Program-made: the position numbers and the translations under genes | In this document: positions 25,440 through 34,114 of the stretch, in pieces | Layout: every line of letters begins with the position of its first letter | How positions within the stretch are numbered: the first letter of the stretch is position 1 | NCBI RefSeq assembly: GCF_027532185.1 | Contig: NZ_JAPZSV010000006.1 | Coordinates: forward strand, 62,001-126,000 | DNA length: 64,000 bases | From: Hylemonella sp. | Lineage (GTDB): Bacteria; Pseudomonadota; Gammaproteobacteria; Burkholderiales; Burkholderiaceae_C | Direction of reading: 5' to 3' | The notes under the pieces: model-generated | Seen by the model: only the letters and a program-made list of their open reading frames with translations | Told to the model about the DNA's origin: nothing | The model's database searches: none

Positions 25440-26528
25440 ATGAGCGAATTCAAGCTACCCCTGCACGCGCTCAAGGGCCGCGGTGCGGCCACCCGCAATG
25501 CGCATCGCTTTGAGCGGGATACGCGTGCGGCCTATGACGACGGCTGGGGCACCTGGGACGAGGCGCTGGCCGGCGAGGCACCGACGTGGCGGACCGAGAT
25601 CCGTTGGGAAGAGGCACGAAGTGCTCTGGTGCACAACGACTCGCCCGACATCGCCTTCGATCTCTCGATCAACCCCTACCGCGGCTGCGAGCACGGCTGC
25701 AGCTACTGCTATGCGCGTCCTTCGCACAGCTATCTGGGCCTGTCGCCGGGTCTGGACTTCGAGCGCGTGATCATCGCCAAACGCGGTCTGGCGCAGCGCC
25801 TGCGTGAGGAGCTGACCGCGCCGGCCTACCGGCCCAGCCATCTGGCCATCGGTACCGTGACGGACTGCTACCAGCCCGTCGAGCGCGAGCTCAGGCTGAC
25901 CCGCGCCTTGATCGAAGTGCTGCGCGATGCGCGTCACCCCTTCGCCCTGGTCACCAAGTCCAGCGGTGTCGAGCGCGACCTGGACCTGATCGCGCCCATG
26001 GCGGCCCGTCAGCTGGCTGCGGTCTACGTGACCATCACCACGCTCGACGGCGAACTCGCGCGCCAGCTGGAGCCGCGCGCGCCCTCGCCGCAGCGGCGCC
26101 TGCGCACCATCCGCACCCTGGCCCAGGCCGGTGTGCCCGTGGGCGTGAGCGTTGCGCCGCAGATCCCCTTCATCAACGACGACCTGGAGCAGGTGCTGGC
26201 CGCCGCGGCCGAGGCCGGCGCGCGCAGCGCCTTCTACACCGTGCTGCGCCTGCCCTGGGAGCTCAAGGAGGTCTTCCAGCAGTGGTTGCAGCTGCACCAC
26301 CCGCAGCGCGCAGCGCGCGTGATGGCGCGCATCCGCGAGATGCGTGGCGGCCAGGACTACGACAGCGACTGGGCCACGCGCATGCGTGGCAGCGGTGTGT
26401 GGGCCGATCTGATCGCACAGCGCTTCCACAAGGCCTGCGCGCGCCTGGGCCTGAACCGCGAGCGCATCGCGCTCGACCTCACGCAGTTCCGCCCTGGCCT
26501 GGCCGCGGGGCAGGGCAGCCTGTTCTGA
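25440..26528 (+). CDS. PA0069-family radical SAM protein, SOS-controlled
   Basis: A 362-residue radical SAM protein with INPYRGCEHGCSYCYAR, whose CxxxCxxC cysteines hold the 4Fe-4S cluster, at about residue 80. The distal conserved patches ALVTKSSGVERDLDLIAP and YVTITTLDGELARQLEPRAPSPQRRL are typical of the PA0069/Rv2578c group, distant relatives of spore photoproduct lyase (SplB). From memory, PA0069 is in the LexA regulon of Pseudomonas aeruginosa, and the consensus LexA box directly before this gene agrees. A role in DNA lesion repair is a reasonable inference but not shown. The ATG at 25440 has a weak AAAGG site. Confidence 0.92.
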   Translation: MSEFKLPLHALKGRGAATRNAHRFERDTRAAYDDGWGTWDEALAGEAPTWRTEIRWEEARSALVHNDSPDIAFDLSINPYRGCEHGCSYCYARPSHSYLGLSPGLDFERVIIAKRGLAQRLREELTAPAYRPSHLAIGTVTDCYQPVERELRLTRALIEVLRDARHPFALVTKSSGVERDLDLIAPMAARQLAAVYVTITTLDGELARQLEPRAPSPQRRLRTIRTLAQAGVPVGVSVAPQIPFINDDLEQVLAAAAEAGARSAFYTVLRLPWELKEVFQQWLQLHHPQRAARVMARIREMRGGQDYDSDWATRMRGSGVWADLIAQRFHKACARLGLNRERIALDLTQFRPGLAAGQGSLF

Positions 26529-26544
26529 GCGGCAAGCGCCGGGT

Positions 26545-27006
26545 TCAGCGGTAGACCTGGTAGACGCGGGCGCTGCCGTCACGCTGCACCAGCAGCACCT
26601 CGTAAGGGTCCTTATGGCCACCGTACTCCGGGCCGTCCATGCCGGGCGAACCCACGGGCATGCCGGGCACGGCCAGGCCCAGAGCCTTCGGCTTTTCTTT
26701 CAGCAGGCGATGGATTTCGCGCGCTGGCACATGGCCTTCCAGCACATAGCCACCGACGAGGCCCGTGTGGCAGGAGCCGTATTTGTCGGCCAGGCCCAAG
26801 CGGCGGCGCTGTTCGTCTTTGCGTGCCTGGGGCAGATCGTGGAACTTCACGGCAAAACCTTCGGACTCCAGGTGGCGGATCCAGTCCTTGCAGCAGCCGC
26901 AAGTGGGTGTCTTCCAGACTTCGATCACGGGGCGTGTGTTCGCCGTGATGGCCAAGGGGGTAAGGGCCAGCGCGGCGGCGGTGGCCAGCAGTTTGCGTCG
27001 TTGCAT
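26545..27006 (-). CDS. DUF411 periplasmic metal-binding protein
   Basis: A 153-residue DUF411 protein. Its N-terminus MQRRKLLATAAALALTPLA is a signal peptide with a twin-arginine look. The core has WKTPTCGCCKDWIRHLESEGF with CxCC cysteines and GSCHTGLVGGYVLEGHVPA, the two halves of the family's metal site. DUF411 proteins sit in copper and silver resistance regions and are thought to bind copper in the periplasm. The cupredoxin gene upstream starts a probable copper unit on the same strand, with 16 bases between them. Confidence 0.88.
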   Translation of the reverse strand: MQRRKLLATAAALALTPLAITANTRPVIEVWKTPTCGCCKDWIRHLESEGFAVKFHDLPQARKDEQRRRLGLADKYGSCHTGLVGGYVLEGHVPAREIHRLLKEKPKALGLAVPGMPVGSPGMDGPEYGGHKDPYEVLLVQRDGSARVYQVYR

Positions 27007-27022
27007 GGTGTGAGCTCAGTTG

Positions 27023-27517
27023 TCAGTTGGGGCGGACCGTGATGCTGCCTTTCATCCCGGCCTGGAAGTGGCCCGCGATCAGGCAGGCGAACTCGAATTC
27101 ACCCGCGCGGTTGAAGGTCCAGATGAGGTCGCCGGTCTTGCCCGGGTCGACGTGGACCATGTGGGCCTCGTCGTGGTCCATCTGGGGGTTCTTGAGCATG
27201 GCCTCGGCATGGGCCGCCAGCGTCTCGCGGGTGCCGATGACCAGCTCGTGCAGCAGCTTGCCGGCGTTGCGTACGCGCAGGCGCACGGTCTCGCCCTGTT
27301 TCACCTCGATGCGGTCGGGCGTGAAGCGCATGTTGTCGGTCATGGTCAGCGTGATGGTGCGCTGGACCTGGCGGGCTTCGCCGGCGATGCCCCAGGCTTG
27401 CTGCGTCTTGACCGCAGTGTGGCTGCCATGCGCGGCACTGCCATGTGATTTGTCGCCGTGGGCCCAGGTCGGGCCGGCGGCCAGCAAGACGGCGCAAAGA
27501 AGAATGTGTGTTCTCAT
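27023..27517 (-). CDS. CopI-like periplasmic cupredoxin
   Basis: A 164-residue exported protein. After the signal peptide there is a His-rich stretch (HGDKSHGSAAHGSH), then a single cupredoxin domain with type 1 copper ligands: histidine in LLHELVIGT and Cys-His-Met in FACLIAGHFQAGM. A Met/His segment (MLKNPQMDHDEAHMVHV) could bind extra copper. The layout matches CopI-type cupredoxins that protect the periplasm from copper. It is 16 bases upstream of the DUF411 gene on the same strand, so both are probably co-expressed. Confidence 0.88.
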   Translation of the reverse strand: MRTHILLCAVLLAAGPTWAHGDKSHGSAAHGSHTAVKTQQAWGIAGEARQVQRTITLTMTDNMRFTPDRIEVKQGETVRLRVRNAGKLLHELVIGTRETLAAHAEAMLKNPQMDHDEAHMVHVDPGKTGDLIWTFNRAGEFEFACLIAGHFQAGMKGSITVRPN

Positions 27518-27677
27518 GATGAGCTCCAGGAAAGTCGATCGTCAGACCATGCCGGCCCAGGCGGGGCGGCGTGGTGGCGGGCCAGGCCGCGCTGGTGTCG
27601 CAGGGCCTGGCCTGGCGTCCGGTGTGTCGCCGTGACGCCGATGTCCGCGCAGGGCGGACGCACTTCGGGCAGGCAGC

Positions 27678-28058
27678 TCAGGCGATGGGGGGTTTGAGGC
27701 CGGGGACCGGATCAGCGCTGGCAGGCGTCACCAGCAGGGCCTGGGGCCGCGCGTGGCCAGCCGGCGCCGGCACGTGCAGCAGCAGCGCGCCGGGCACTGC
27801 GGTGACATGGCAGACCGTGCAGTCGCTGCACTCATGATCCCCCTGCGTTCCATCGGTGGAAGCGTGCAGGACGGTGTGATGATGGCTTGTGTCATGCGCA
27901 GCCGCGTGTTGCGACGCATCGTCATGGCAGTCGTGCATGGCCGCCATGGGCAGGTCGGCCTGTGTCTGCATGCGCGCGCGCTCCATGGCCATGACGTCAC
28001 CCAGACCGGCACGCAGTGGCAGCAGGGCCATCATGATGATCAGCAGGCAGACGCGCAT
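27678..28058 (-). CDS. Small His/Cys-rich exported protein, probably copper-related
   Basis: A 126-residue protein with an N-terminal hydrophobic signal (LLIIMMALLPLRAGLG), then a Met/His/Asp-rich stretch, then the cysteine cluster HECSDCTVCHVTA and a proline-rich tail. It resembles small uncharacterised proteins found in metal-resistance regions (DUF2946-like), but I do not recognise the family firmly. ATG at 28058 was chosen because it opens the signal peptide. It lies 160 bp upstream of the cupredoxin gene on the same strand; that gap shows no clear gene. Confidence 0.62.
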   Translation of the reverse strand: MRVCLLIIMMALLPLRAGLGDVMAMERARMQTQADLPMAAMHDCHDDASQHAAAHDTSHHHTVLHASTDGTQGDHECSDCTVCHVTAVPGALLLHVPAPAGHARPQALLVTPASADPVPGLKPPIA

Positions 28059-28304
28059 GGGCAAGATGATACGGCCCGCGTGCCAAAAGTTCCCGTGGGA
28101 TGTTGGATGCTGCGCTTTTGTCCACGTCAAACCGGAATTGATCTGTGTCAAGGCCTCATACGATCGCACACCTGCTCGTGACAAAGTTCATTGACACCTC
28201 TGGGACGATCCGCATAACCTTGGTTCAAGAAACCACGCCGCTGAAAGTGATGCGGGGTCAGGCAGCAGGGAGTTGTCCGTTCATACCAGAAGGTGCGCGC
28301 CCTC

Positions 28305-29732
28305 ATGCAAGTTTCCCCGTCCTCTCATTCCGATGAATTGTCTGCCCAGGCCTTGCTGGGTGACCGCGTGCTGCTGATGTCCATCGGGCTCAGTGCCCTG
28401 GCGGCCGTCATCCTTGGCACCAGCTTCGTCGAAGCCGGGCTGGCCTGGGGATTGTCTGCTTTGCTGGTGGGGCTGGCGATGGGGATCTATGTGGTCTGCC
28501 GTGGCACGCTACTGTCCAGCATGGGCCTGGCTCTGATCCAGACCCTGTTCGTCATCCTGCACATCCAGCTGGCCCGGGGCATGACCGAATTCCACTTCGG
28601 CGTGTTCGTCACGCTCGCCCTGGTGCTGGTCTACCGCGACTGGCGCCCCATCGTGCTCTCGGCGGCCGTCTTTGCTGTGCACCATGTGCTGTTCGACCGT
28701 TTGCAGGCGGCCGGCTTCGGCCTCTACTGTCTGTCGCAAGCGAATTTCGGTGTCATCATCATCCACGCCGTCTATGTGGTCATCCAGACCGCGCTTGAGG
28801 TGCTGATGGCGGTCAGGATGTCCCAGACGGCGCGCCAGGGCGCGGAGCTGGGGCAACTGGTGAGTTCGGTGGAGCGGGCCGACGGCATCGCGCTGTCCCA
28901 GGCCACGCAGGTCCAGGTCAGCACGTCGCTGGCCAGCGTCCTGCAGTCCACGCTGGCACGCATGGACGCGGCGGTGGCGTCCATCCGTGGCACGGCGGCG
29001 GGCATGGAGGTCGCCTGTACCGAAATCGCCCACGGCAACCAGGACCTCAGTGCCCGCACCGAGAGCCAGGCCAGTGCGCTGCAGCAGACGGCGGCCTCGA
29101 TGGAAGAGCTCTCTTCCACCGTCAGGCAGAACGCCGACAACGCACGCCAGGCCAACCAGCTCGCGCAGAGCGCCAGCACGGTGGCCGCGCAGGGCGGCGA
29201 GGTGGTGGCGCAGGTGGTGGACACCATGAAGGGCATCAACGACAGCGCGCGCAGGATCTCCGACATCATCGGCGTGATCGACGGCATCGCCTTCCAGACC
29301 AACATCCTGGCCCTGAACGCCGCCGTGGAGGCGGCGCGGGCCGGTGAGCAGGGGCGCGGCTTTGCCGTGGTCGCCGGCGAGGTCCGCTCGCTTGCCGGTC
29401 GCAGCGCCGAGGCCGCCAGGGAGATCAAGTCGCTGATCAACGACAGCGTGGGCCGGGTCGAACAGGGCACGGCCCTGGTGGATCGGGCGGGGGCCACCAT
29501 GACGGAAGTGGTGGCCAGCATCCAGCGTGTGACCGACATCATGGGCGAAATCAGCGCTGCCAGCGCCGAGCAGAGCCAGGGCGTGGCGCAAGTGGGTGTG
29601 GCCGTCACGCAGATCGACCAGACAACGCAGCAGAACGCTGCGCTGGTGGAGCAGATGGCCGCCGCGGCCGACAGCCTCAGCAGCCAGGCCCGTGATCTGG
29701 TGCAGGCCGTCAGCGTGTTTCGCCAGGCCTGA
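28305..29732 (+). CDS. Chemoreceptor (MCP) with a multi-helix membrane sensor
   Basis: A 475-residue methyl-accepting protein. The N-terminal ~170 residues form about six closely spaced membrane helices without a periplasmic ligand domain. They carry histidines at H86, H97, H126, H127 and H154, including EFHFGVF and AVHHVLF. The rest is a standard signalling part: methylation helices, the hairpin tip [48 protein letters not shown], and a C-terminal helix without a CheR-binding pentapeptide. The ATG at 28305 was chosen over a GTG at 28293. No other chemotaxis gene is adjacent. The stimulus is unknown. Confidence 0.9.
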   Translation: MQVSPSSHSDELSAQALLGDRVLLMSIGLSALAAVILGTSFVEAGLAWGLSALLVGLAMGIYVVCRGTLLSSMGLALIQTLFVILHIQLARGMTEFHFGVFVTLALVLVYRDWRPIVLSAAVFAVHHVLFDRLQAAGFGLYCLSQANFGVIIIHAVYVVIQTALEVLMAVRMSQTARQGAELGQLVSSVERADGIALSQATQVQVSTSLASVLQSTLARMDAAVASIRGTAAGMEVACTEIAHGNQDLSARTESQASALQQTAASMEELSSTVRQNADNARQANQLAQSASTVAAQGGEVVAQVVDTMKGINDSARRISDIIGVIDGIAFQTNILALNAAVEAARAGEQGRGFAVVAGEVRSLAGRSAEAAREIKSLINDSVGRVEQGTALVDRAGATMTEVVASIQRVTDIMGEISAASAEQSQGVAQVGVAVTQIDQTTQQNAALVEQMAAAADSLSSQARDLVQAVSVFRQA

Positions 29733-29752
29733 GGTCGGTCAGGGCGCGGGCT

Positions 29753-32548
29753 TCAGGACGTGCCGAACAGGCCCAGACTGCGCGGTGCCTGTGTGAGCAG
29801 GCGCTCAATCTCCGGCGCGGGCACCGGTCGTGAATAGAAATAGCCCTGGGCTGCGTCGCAGCCGAAGGCCCGCAGCTGGTCGCGGATCTGTTCGGTTTCC
29901 ACCCCTTCGGCCAGGGTGCGCAGGTTCAGGCTGTGGGCCATCTGGATGATGGCGCGCACGATGGCCGCATCATCGGGATCGCTGGCGAGGTCGCGCACAA
30001 AGCCCTGGTCGATCTTGAGCTGGTCGATGTCGAGCTGCTTGAGGTAGGCCAGGCTGGAGTAGCCAGTGCCGAAGTCGTCGATGGCCAGCTTCACGCCCAG
30101 CTGCTTGAGCGCGCGCACGCTGGAGAGCACGCTTTCCACGTTCTGGAGCAGGATGGACTCGGTGAGCTCCAGCTCCAGCTGGCCCGGCGGCAGGCCCGAG
30201 GCCCGCAGCGCGCGCAGCACCGATTGCTCGACCTGGCCACGCTTGAACTGGATGGCCGAGAGGTTGACCGCCAGCGTCAGCGGCGGCAGACCGGCGCGCT
30301 GCCAGCGCATGGCCTGCTGACAGGCCTGTTGCAGCACCCAGTCACCCATGGGCACGATGAGCCCGCTTTCCTCGGCCACGCTGATGAAGCGCCCGGGAAG
30401 CACCAGACCCAGCTCCGGGTGCTGCCAACGGATCAGCGCCTCGACGCCCGTCAGCATCCCGCTGGCCAGGTCGTATTGGGGCTGGTAGTGCAGCAGGAAC
30501 TCGTCGCGCTCCAGCGCCCGGCGCAGGCCGTTGCGCATCAGCAGGTGCTCGCCAGCCTCGGCGTCCATGGTCGGGTCGAAGAAATGGTAGACGTTGCGCC
30601 CTGCCTCCTTGGAGCGGTACATGGCCATGTCGGCCTTCTTGCGCAAGGTCTCGAAGTCGCGCCCGTCCTGCGGGCCGATGGCCACACCGATCGAGGCCGA
30701 GGTCGAGAACTCCTGCTGCCCCAGTTGGACGGGTTCCTGCAGCTTGTCCATGATCTTGAGCACCACGGCTGCCACCACCTCGGTGTCGGGCAGATCAGTG
30801 AGCATCAGCAGGAACTCGTCGCCGCCCTGGCGGCTGATGGTGTCGCTGTCGCGCACGCTCTCGCGCAGTCGGCGGGCCACCTCGCGCAGCAGCTCGTCGC
30901 CGGCTTCGTGACCCAGGGTGTCGTTGAGGGTCTTGAAGTTGTCCAGGTCCAGGTAGACCAGGGCGATGCGGGTCTGGTGGCGGTCGGCCTGGGCCATGGC
31001 CTGCACGAAGCGGTCCTGCACCAGCAGGCGGTTGGGCAGGCCCGTCAGCGCGTCGTGGTAAGCCAGGTACTCGATGCGCTGCTCCGCGGCCTTGCGTTCC
31101 GTGATGTCCGAGCCCACCCCGCGGTAGCCGCAAAACACACCCTGCTCGTCGAAGATGGGTGTGCCGCTGATGCTCAGGGTACGCACCATGCCCTGGTTGT
31201 CACGCACTTGGTAGACGAAGTCGTGGAAGGGCTCGTGCCGCTGCAGCAGCGCGCGGTGCGCGTCCCAGCCCGCCTCGTCGGGTGACACCACGGGCTGGTC
31301 CCAGCGGGTGCGCCCGATGTGCGGCACCAGGTCCGCGCCGTAGATGCCGCGCGAGACCTGGGTGAAGCGGAACTGCTCGTCCTGTTCCCAGAACCAGTCG
31401 GTCGACAGCTCGGCCAGGCTGCGAAAGCGAGCCTCGCTCTCGCGCAGCGTCTGCTGCTGGCGGTCGAGCCGGCCGACCATGTCGTTGAAGGCCTGCACCA
31501 GGGTGCCGATCTCGTCGTCGCGTTGCAGCACGAGCTGGCGTTGCGGGCCCGGCCGGTCGTGCAGCGACCGCACATGCCGCGTCAGGGTGTCCAGCGGCGC
31601 CAGCGCGCGGCGCATGATCAGGCCGATCAGTACGACCACCACCAGTGTGCCCGCGGCGATGCCCAGCAGCAGAAGGTTGCGCGCCTCGCGCAGCGGTTCT
31701 TCGGCCTCGGCCACGGGCAGGTTCACGCTCAGCAGCCAGGGCACCGTGCTCAGGTGCTTGAAGCTGCTCATCACCTCCTCGCCGCGCGAGGTGACCGTCG
31801 TGCCGCTGCCTTCGAAGCCAGCCACCGCGCGGTCGACCAGCGGGTTGAGGCCAGGCTGCACGATGGGTTTGAGGATGCGTTGCGGATTGCGGTTGGTGAT
31901 AAAGATGCGCTCGCGTGTGAAAAGAGAGATGTAGCCGGTACGCCCGAGCTTGACGTGGTTGAGGTCGGAGAGGAAGTTGCGCCCCTCGAGCTCGATGCTG
32001 CCGTGCAGTCGACCGACCATATCGCCCCGGCTGTCGAACAGCGGGATAGCGATGGTGATGGCCGGTCGGCCCTGGGCGCGTGCCGAAGCGAAGGGGCGCG
32101 AGATGTAGGGCTGGCGGGTCTTGGAGACCACCTGGTAGGCGTCGAGGTAGCTCACGTCGCGCCCGCGCCGGCCAGCCAGGAAGGGGGACTCCGCGATCAG
32201 GCTACCGTCTTCGGAGAGCAGGATCAGGCCGTTGCTGAACAAGGCCCGCAAGGCCGTCTGCTGGTCGAGGAATGACTGGGCCACGCGTGGATTGACGAGC
32301 GCTTCGGGGGGCACGTCGCGGGCCGTGAGCTGCAGCAGCTCCTGACTCTGGCGTAGCTTGTCGTCCAGCGCCTTGGCCAGCGTGGTGGCCAGCAGAAACT
32401 GCTGCTGTTGGAGGCTCTCGCGGAAGTTCCGGTCAAAGTGCTGCAGGGTGAGCCAGGTCAACAAGCCGGCAAAGACGATGAAGAGCAGGGCAACCGCCAG
32501 GACCACCCGGGTCTTGAGGTTGGTCAGACGCAACCAAGGCAAACGCAT
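29753..32548 (-). CDS. Sensor GGDEF-EAL protein with dCACHE, HAMP and PAS domains
   Basis: A 931-residue membrane protein for cyclic-di-GMP turnover. In order: one membrane helix near residue 20, a periplasmic dCACHE-like sensor (~40-280), a second membrane helix (LLLLGIAAGTLVVVVLIGLI), HAMP, a PAS domain (VSRGIYGADLVPHIG to GYRGVGSDITERK), GGDEF and EAL. The GGDEF motif (RQGGDEF) is intact and has an RxxD inhibitory site (RDSD) five residues before. The EAL signature GVEALIRW, IDDFGTGYSSLAYLK and LAEGVET are all intact, so both activities are possible. It starts 33 bases after the soxA stop on the same strand and might be in the sox transcript. Confidence 0.93.
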   Translation of the reverse strand: MRLPWLRLTNLKTRVVLAVALLFIVFAGLLTWLTLQHFDRNFRESLQQQQFLLATTLAKALDDKLRQSQELLQLTARDVPPEALVNPRVAQSFLDQQTALRALFSNGLILLSEDGSLIAESPFLAGRRGRDVSYLDAYQVVSKTRQPYISRPFASARAQGRPAITIAIPLFDSRGDMVGRLHGSIELEGRNFLSDLNHVKLGRTGYISLFTRERIFITNRNPQRILKPIVQPGLNPLVDRAVAGFEGSGTTVTSRGEEVMSSFKHLSTVPWLLSVNLPVAEAEEPLREARNLLLLGIAAGTLVVVVLIGLIMRRALAPLDTLTRHVRSLHDRPGPQRQLVLQRDDEIGTLVQAFNDMVGRLDRQQQTLRESEARFRSLAELSTDWFWEQDEQFRFTQVSRGIYGADLVPHIGRTRWDQPVVSPDEAGWDAHRALLQRHEPFHDFVYQVRDNQGMVRTLSISGTPIFDEQGVFCGYRGVGSDITERKAAEQRIEYLAYHDALTGLPNRLLVQDRFVQAMAQADRHQTRIALVYLDLDNFKTLNDTLGHEAGDELLREVARRLRESVRDSDTISRQGGDEFLLMLTDLPDTEVVAAVVLKIMDKLQEPVQLGQQEFSTSASIGVAIGPQDGRDFETLRKKADMAMYRSKEAGRNVYHFFDPTMDAEAGEHLLMRNGLRRALERDEFLLHYQPQYDLASGMLTGVEALIRWQHPELGLVLPGRFISVAEESGLIVPMGDWVLQQACQQAMRWQRAGLPPLTLAVNLSAIQFKRGQVEQSVLRALRASGLPPGQLELELTESILLQNVESVLSSVRALKQLGVKLAIDDFGTGYSSLAYLKQLDIDQLKIDQGFVRDLASDPDDAAIVRAIIQMAHSLNLRTLAEGVETEQIRDQLRAFGCDAAQGYFYSRPVPAPEIERLLTQAPRSLGLFGTS

Positions 32549-32581
32549 GCCGTATATATACCCGCATTCGCGAAGCTTACG

Positions 32582-33349
32582 TTAGGGGCGTACCCCGGGG
32601 GACTCCATGGGCAGACCGTGTGAGCGGTCTGCGAGATAGAGTTCCAGTGCCACCAGCTCGGGCGCGCCCAGCGGCCAGGGCTGCGCGCGTACACCGCTCA
32701 TGCAGTTGCGCAGCCGCCGCTGCAGCGAGCCCAGCCCTTGCCACTCCAGGCGGTACTGCGGATAGCTGTTCGGATGCGCTTGCGGGATCCGCGTACCGCC
32801 CAGGCGCTGGCCCCAGCGTTGGTCGTGGCATTGGGCGCAGGAGAGATTGAGCTGGCCCATGCGCTGCACGTAGAGCTGGCGGCCGAGTTCGCGCACGGGC
32901 TGCAGCCGCGCATCGTCTGGAGGGGCCAGCGGCAGGCCGCGCGACTGCAGCGCCACCAGGGCCTCAAGGGCCAGCAGTTCCTCGCTGTCGAGCGGCCAGG
33001 GGGCGGCCTGCTGCTGTTGCGTGCGGCAGCGGTTGATGCGCTGTGCCAGGTTGAGGGCGCCCCCGCGGGGTGCATCGAAGGCCGGATAGCGTGCGGCCAC
33101 GCCGCGCAGGCTCTGCACCTCACCGTGACAGCCGGCGCAGCTGCGTTGCTGCGTGCCGGCCGGCTGCTGCCAGAGCTGCGCGCCCTGCTGCACCCAGAGC
33201 ATGGCCGGGTTGCGCGTGTCGTCGCGCTGCATGGCCTGCAGGTCCGGGCTCAGGGCCTCAAAGTCGGAGCGGCGCTGCTCGGGCGCCAGCTGCGCCTGCA
33301 GCGTGCCCGCCAGCAGCAGCGCCAGCCAGGCGATGCGGCGCGGCCTCAT
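32582..33349 (-). CDS. soxA: Sulfur-oxidation c-type cytochrome SoxA (dihaem form)
   Basis: SoxA with SoxX joins thiosulfate, or a related sulfur compound, to the carrier SoxYZ. This 255-residue exported protein has two haem motifs, CAGCH and CAQCH, and the distal LRNCMSGVR motif, whose cysteine is the cysteine-persulfide haem ligand in the active site. The signal peptide is RRIAWLALLLAGTLQAQ. Its ATG overlaps the soxZ stop by ATGA. It is the last sox gene of the run; soxB and soxCD are not in the window. Confidence 0.94.
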   Translation of the reverse strand: MRPRRIAWLALLLAGTLQAQLAPEQRRSDFEALSPDLQAMQRDDTRNPAMLWVQQGAQLWQQPAGTQQRSCAGCHGEVQSLRGVAARYPAFDAPRGGALNLAQRINRCRTQQQQAAPWPLDSEELLALEALVALQSRGLPLAPPDDARLQPVRELGRQLYVQRMGQLNLSCAQCHDQRWGQRLGGTRIPQAHPNSYPQYRLEWQGLGSLQRRLRNCMSGVRAQPWPLGAPELVALELYLADRSHGLPMESPGVRP

Positions 33350-33669
33350 GTGACCGTGATCGTCACGCTCTCGCTGTGACGAAAACCCTGCTCGCCTTCC
33401 CAGCTCAGGCGCAGCGTGCCGCTGGCCACAGCCACGGTGTGGAAGGCGATCAGCGGGTTGGCCGAGATCGCGGGCGAGAACTCGGCCGCAAAGACGGGTT
33501 CCTCGTTGTAGTGGCAGCTGAAGCGCGTGATGATGTTGCGTGGCAGGCGCTGTCCGTCTGCCCCGGGCCGGAAGCCCGACTCCATGGGGTGGCCGATGAT
33601 GGCGCTGACCTCGATCACCTCGCCACGGCGCGCGGTTGGCGGGACCTTGATGAGCGTGCGTGCGCTCAC
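33346..33669 (-). CDS. soxZ: Thiosulfate oxidation carrier subunit SoxZ
   Basis: SoxZ is the small partner of SoxY in the periplasmic carrier. At 107 residues it matches the usual length. Recognisable stretches are IKVPPTARRGEVIEVSAIIGHPMESGFR, NIITRFSCHYNEEPVFAAEFSPAISANP and LRLSWEGEQGFRHSESVTITV. As in other SoxZ it has no signal peptide and would travel with SoxY through the Tat system. It overlaps soxY upstream and soxA downstream by 4 bases each, so stoichiometric translation is likely. Confidence 0.95.
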   Translation of the reverse strand: MSARTLIKVPPTARRGEVIEVSAIIGHPMESGFRPGADGQRLPRNIITRFSCHYNEEPVFAAEFSPAISANPLIAFHTVAVASGTLRLSWEGEQGFRHSESVTITVT

Positions 33670-34109
33670 TGGATTTCCTCCAGGCAGGCTGCGAGTGCCA
33701 CGATCACCTCCACCGTCTGCTGCCAGCAGCTGCCGTCACTCAGGCGGGCCACGGCGGTCAGCTTCTGCGTGGTGGCCAGGCGGATGCGGGTGCTCACCTG
33801 CGCCTTGCCCGCGCGCGGGCCCAACTGGCAGCGCAGCACATCGGCCTGCGGATTGCGCTCGTTGAAGACCGCAAGGGCCACCACATGGTCGGTGGGCGTC
33901 ATGGGGCTGTCCACCCGCACGGTCAGCGGTACGGTGTTGCCGTTGTCCACCAGAGTGGCAATGTCGATCTGCACGCGCCCGCGCTGCACGGGCGTGCCGC
34001 CGGTCCAGGCGCGCACCGCGTCCTGCAACTGGGTGTTGGCCTGCGCGGGGCGCAGCAGCAGCCAGCCGGTGAGGCCGGCAGTGGTCTGCAGAAGCTGGCG
34101 GCGTTCCAT
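33666..34109 (-). CDS. soxY: SoxY-like carrier protein with an atypical C-terminal arm
   Basis: SoxY normally carries sulfur intermediates on the cysteine of a flexible C-terminal GGCGG arm. The 147-residue product has the twin-arginine-like start MERRQLLQTTAGLTGWLLL and the Ig-like core (VPLTVRVDSPMTPTDHVVALAVFNERNP). It ends in EVIVALAACLEEIQ: the cysteine (C142) is kept but its glycine neighbours are replaced and five more residues follow. Two other cysteines are present (C94, C128). Position between soxX and soxZ supports the family call. Whether it can still swing into SoxAX and SoxB is open. Confidence 0.87.
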   Translation of the reverse strand: MERRQLLQTTAGLTGWLLLRPAQANTQLQDAVRAWTGGTPVQRGRVQIDIATLVDNGNTVPLTVRVDSPMTPTDHVVALAVFNERNPQADVLRCQLGPRAGKAQVSTRIRLATTQKLTAVARLSDGSCWQQTVEVIVALAACLEEIQ

Positions 34110-34114
34110 GGGCT

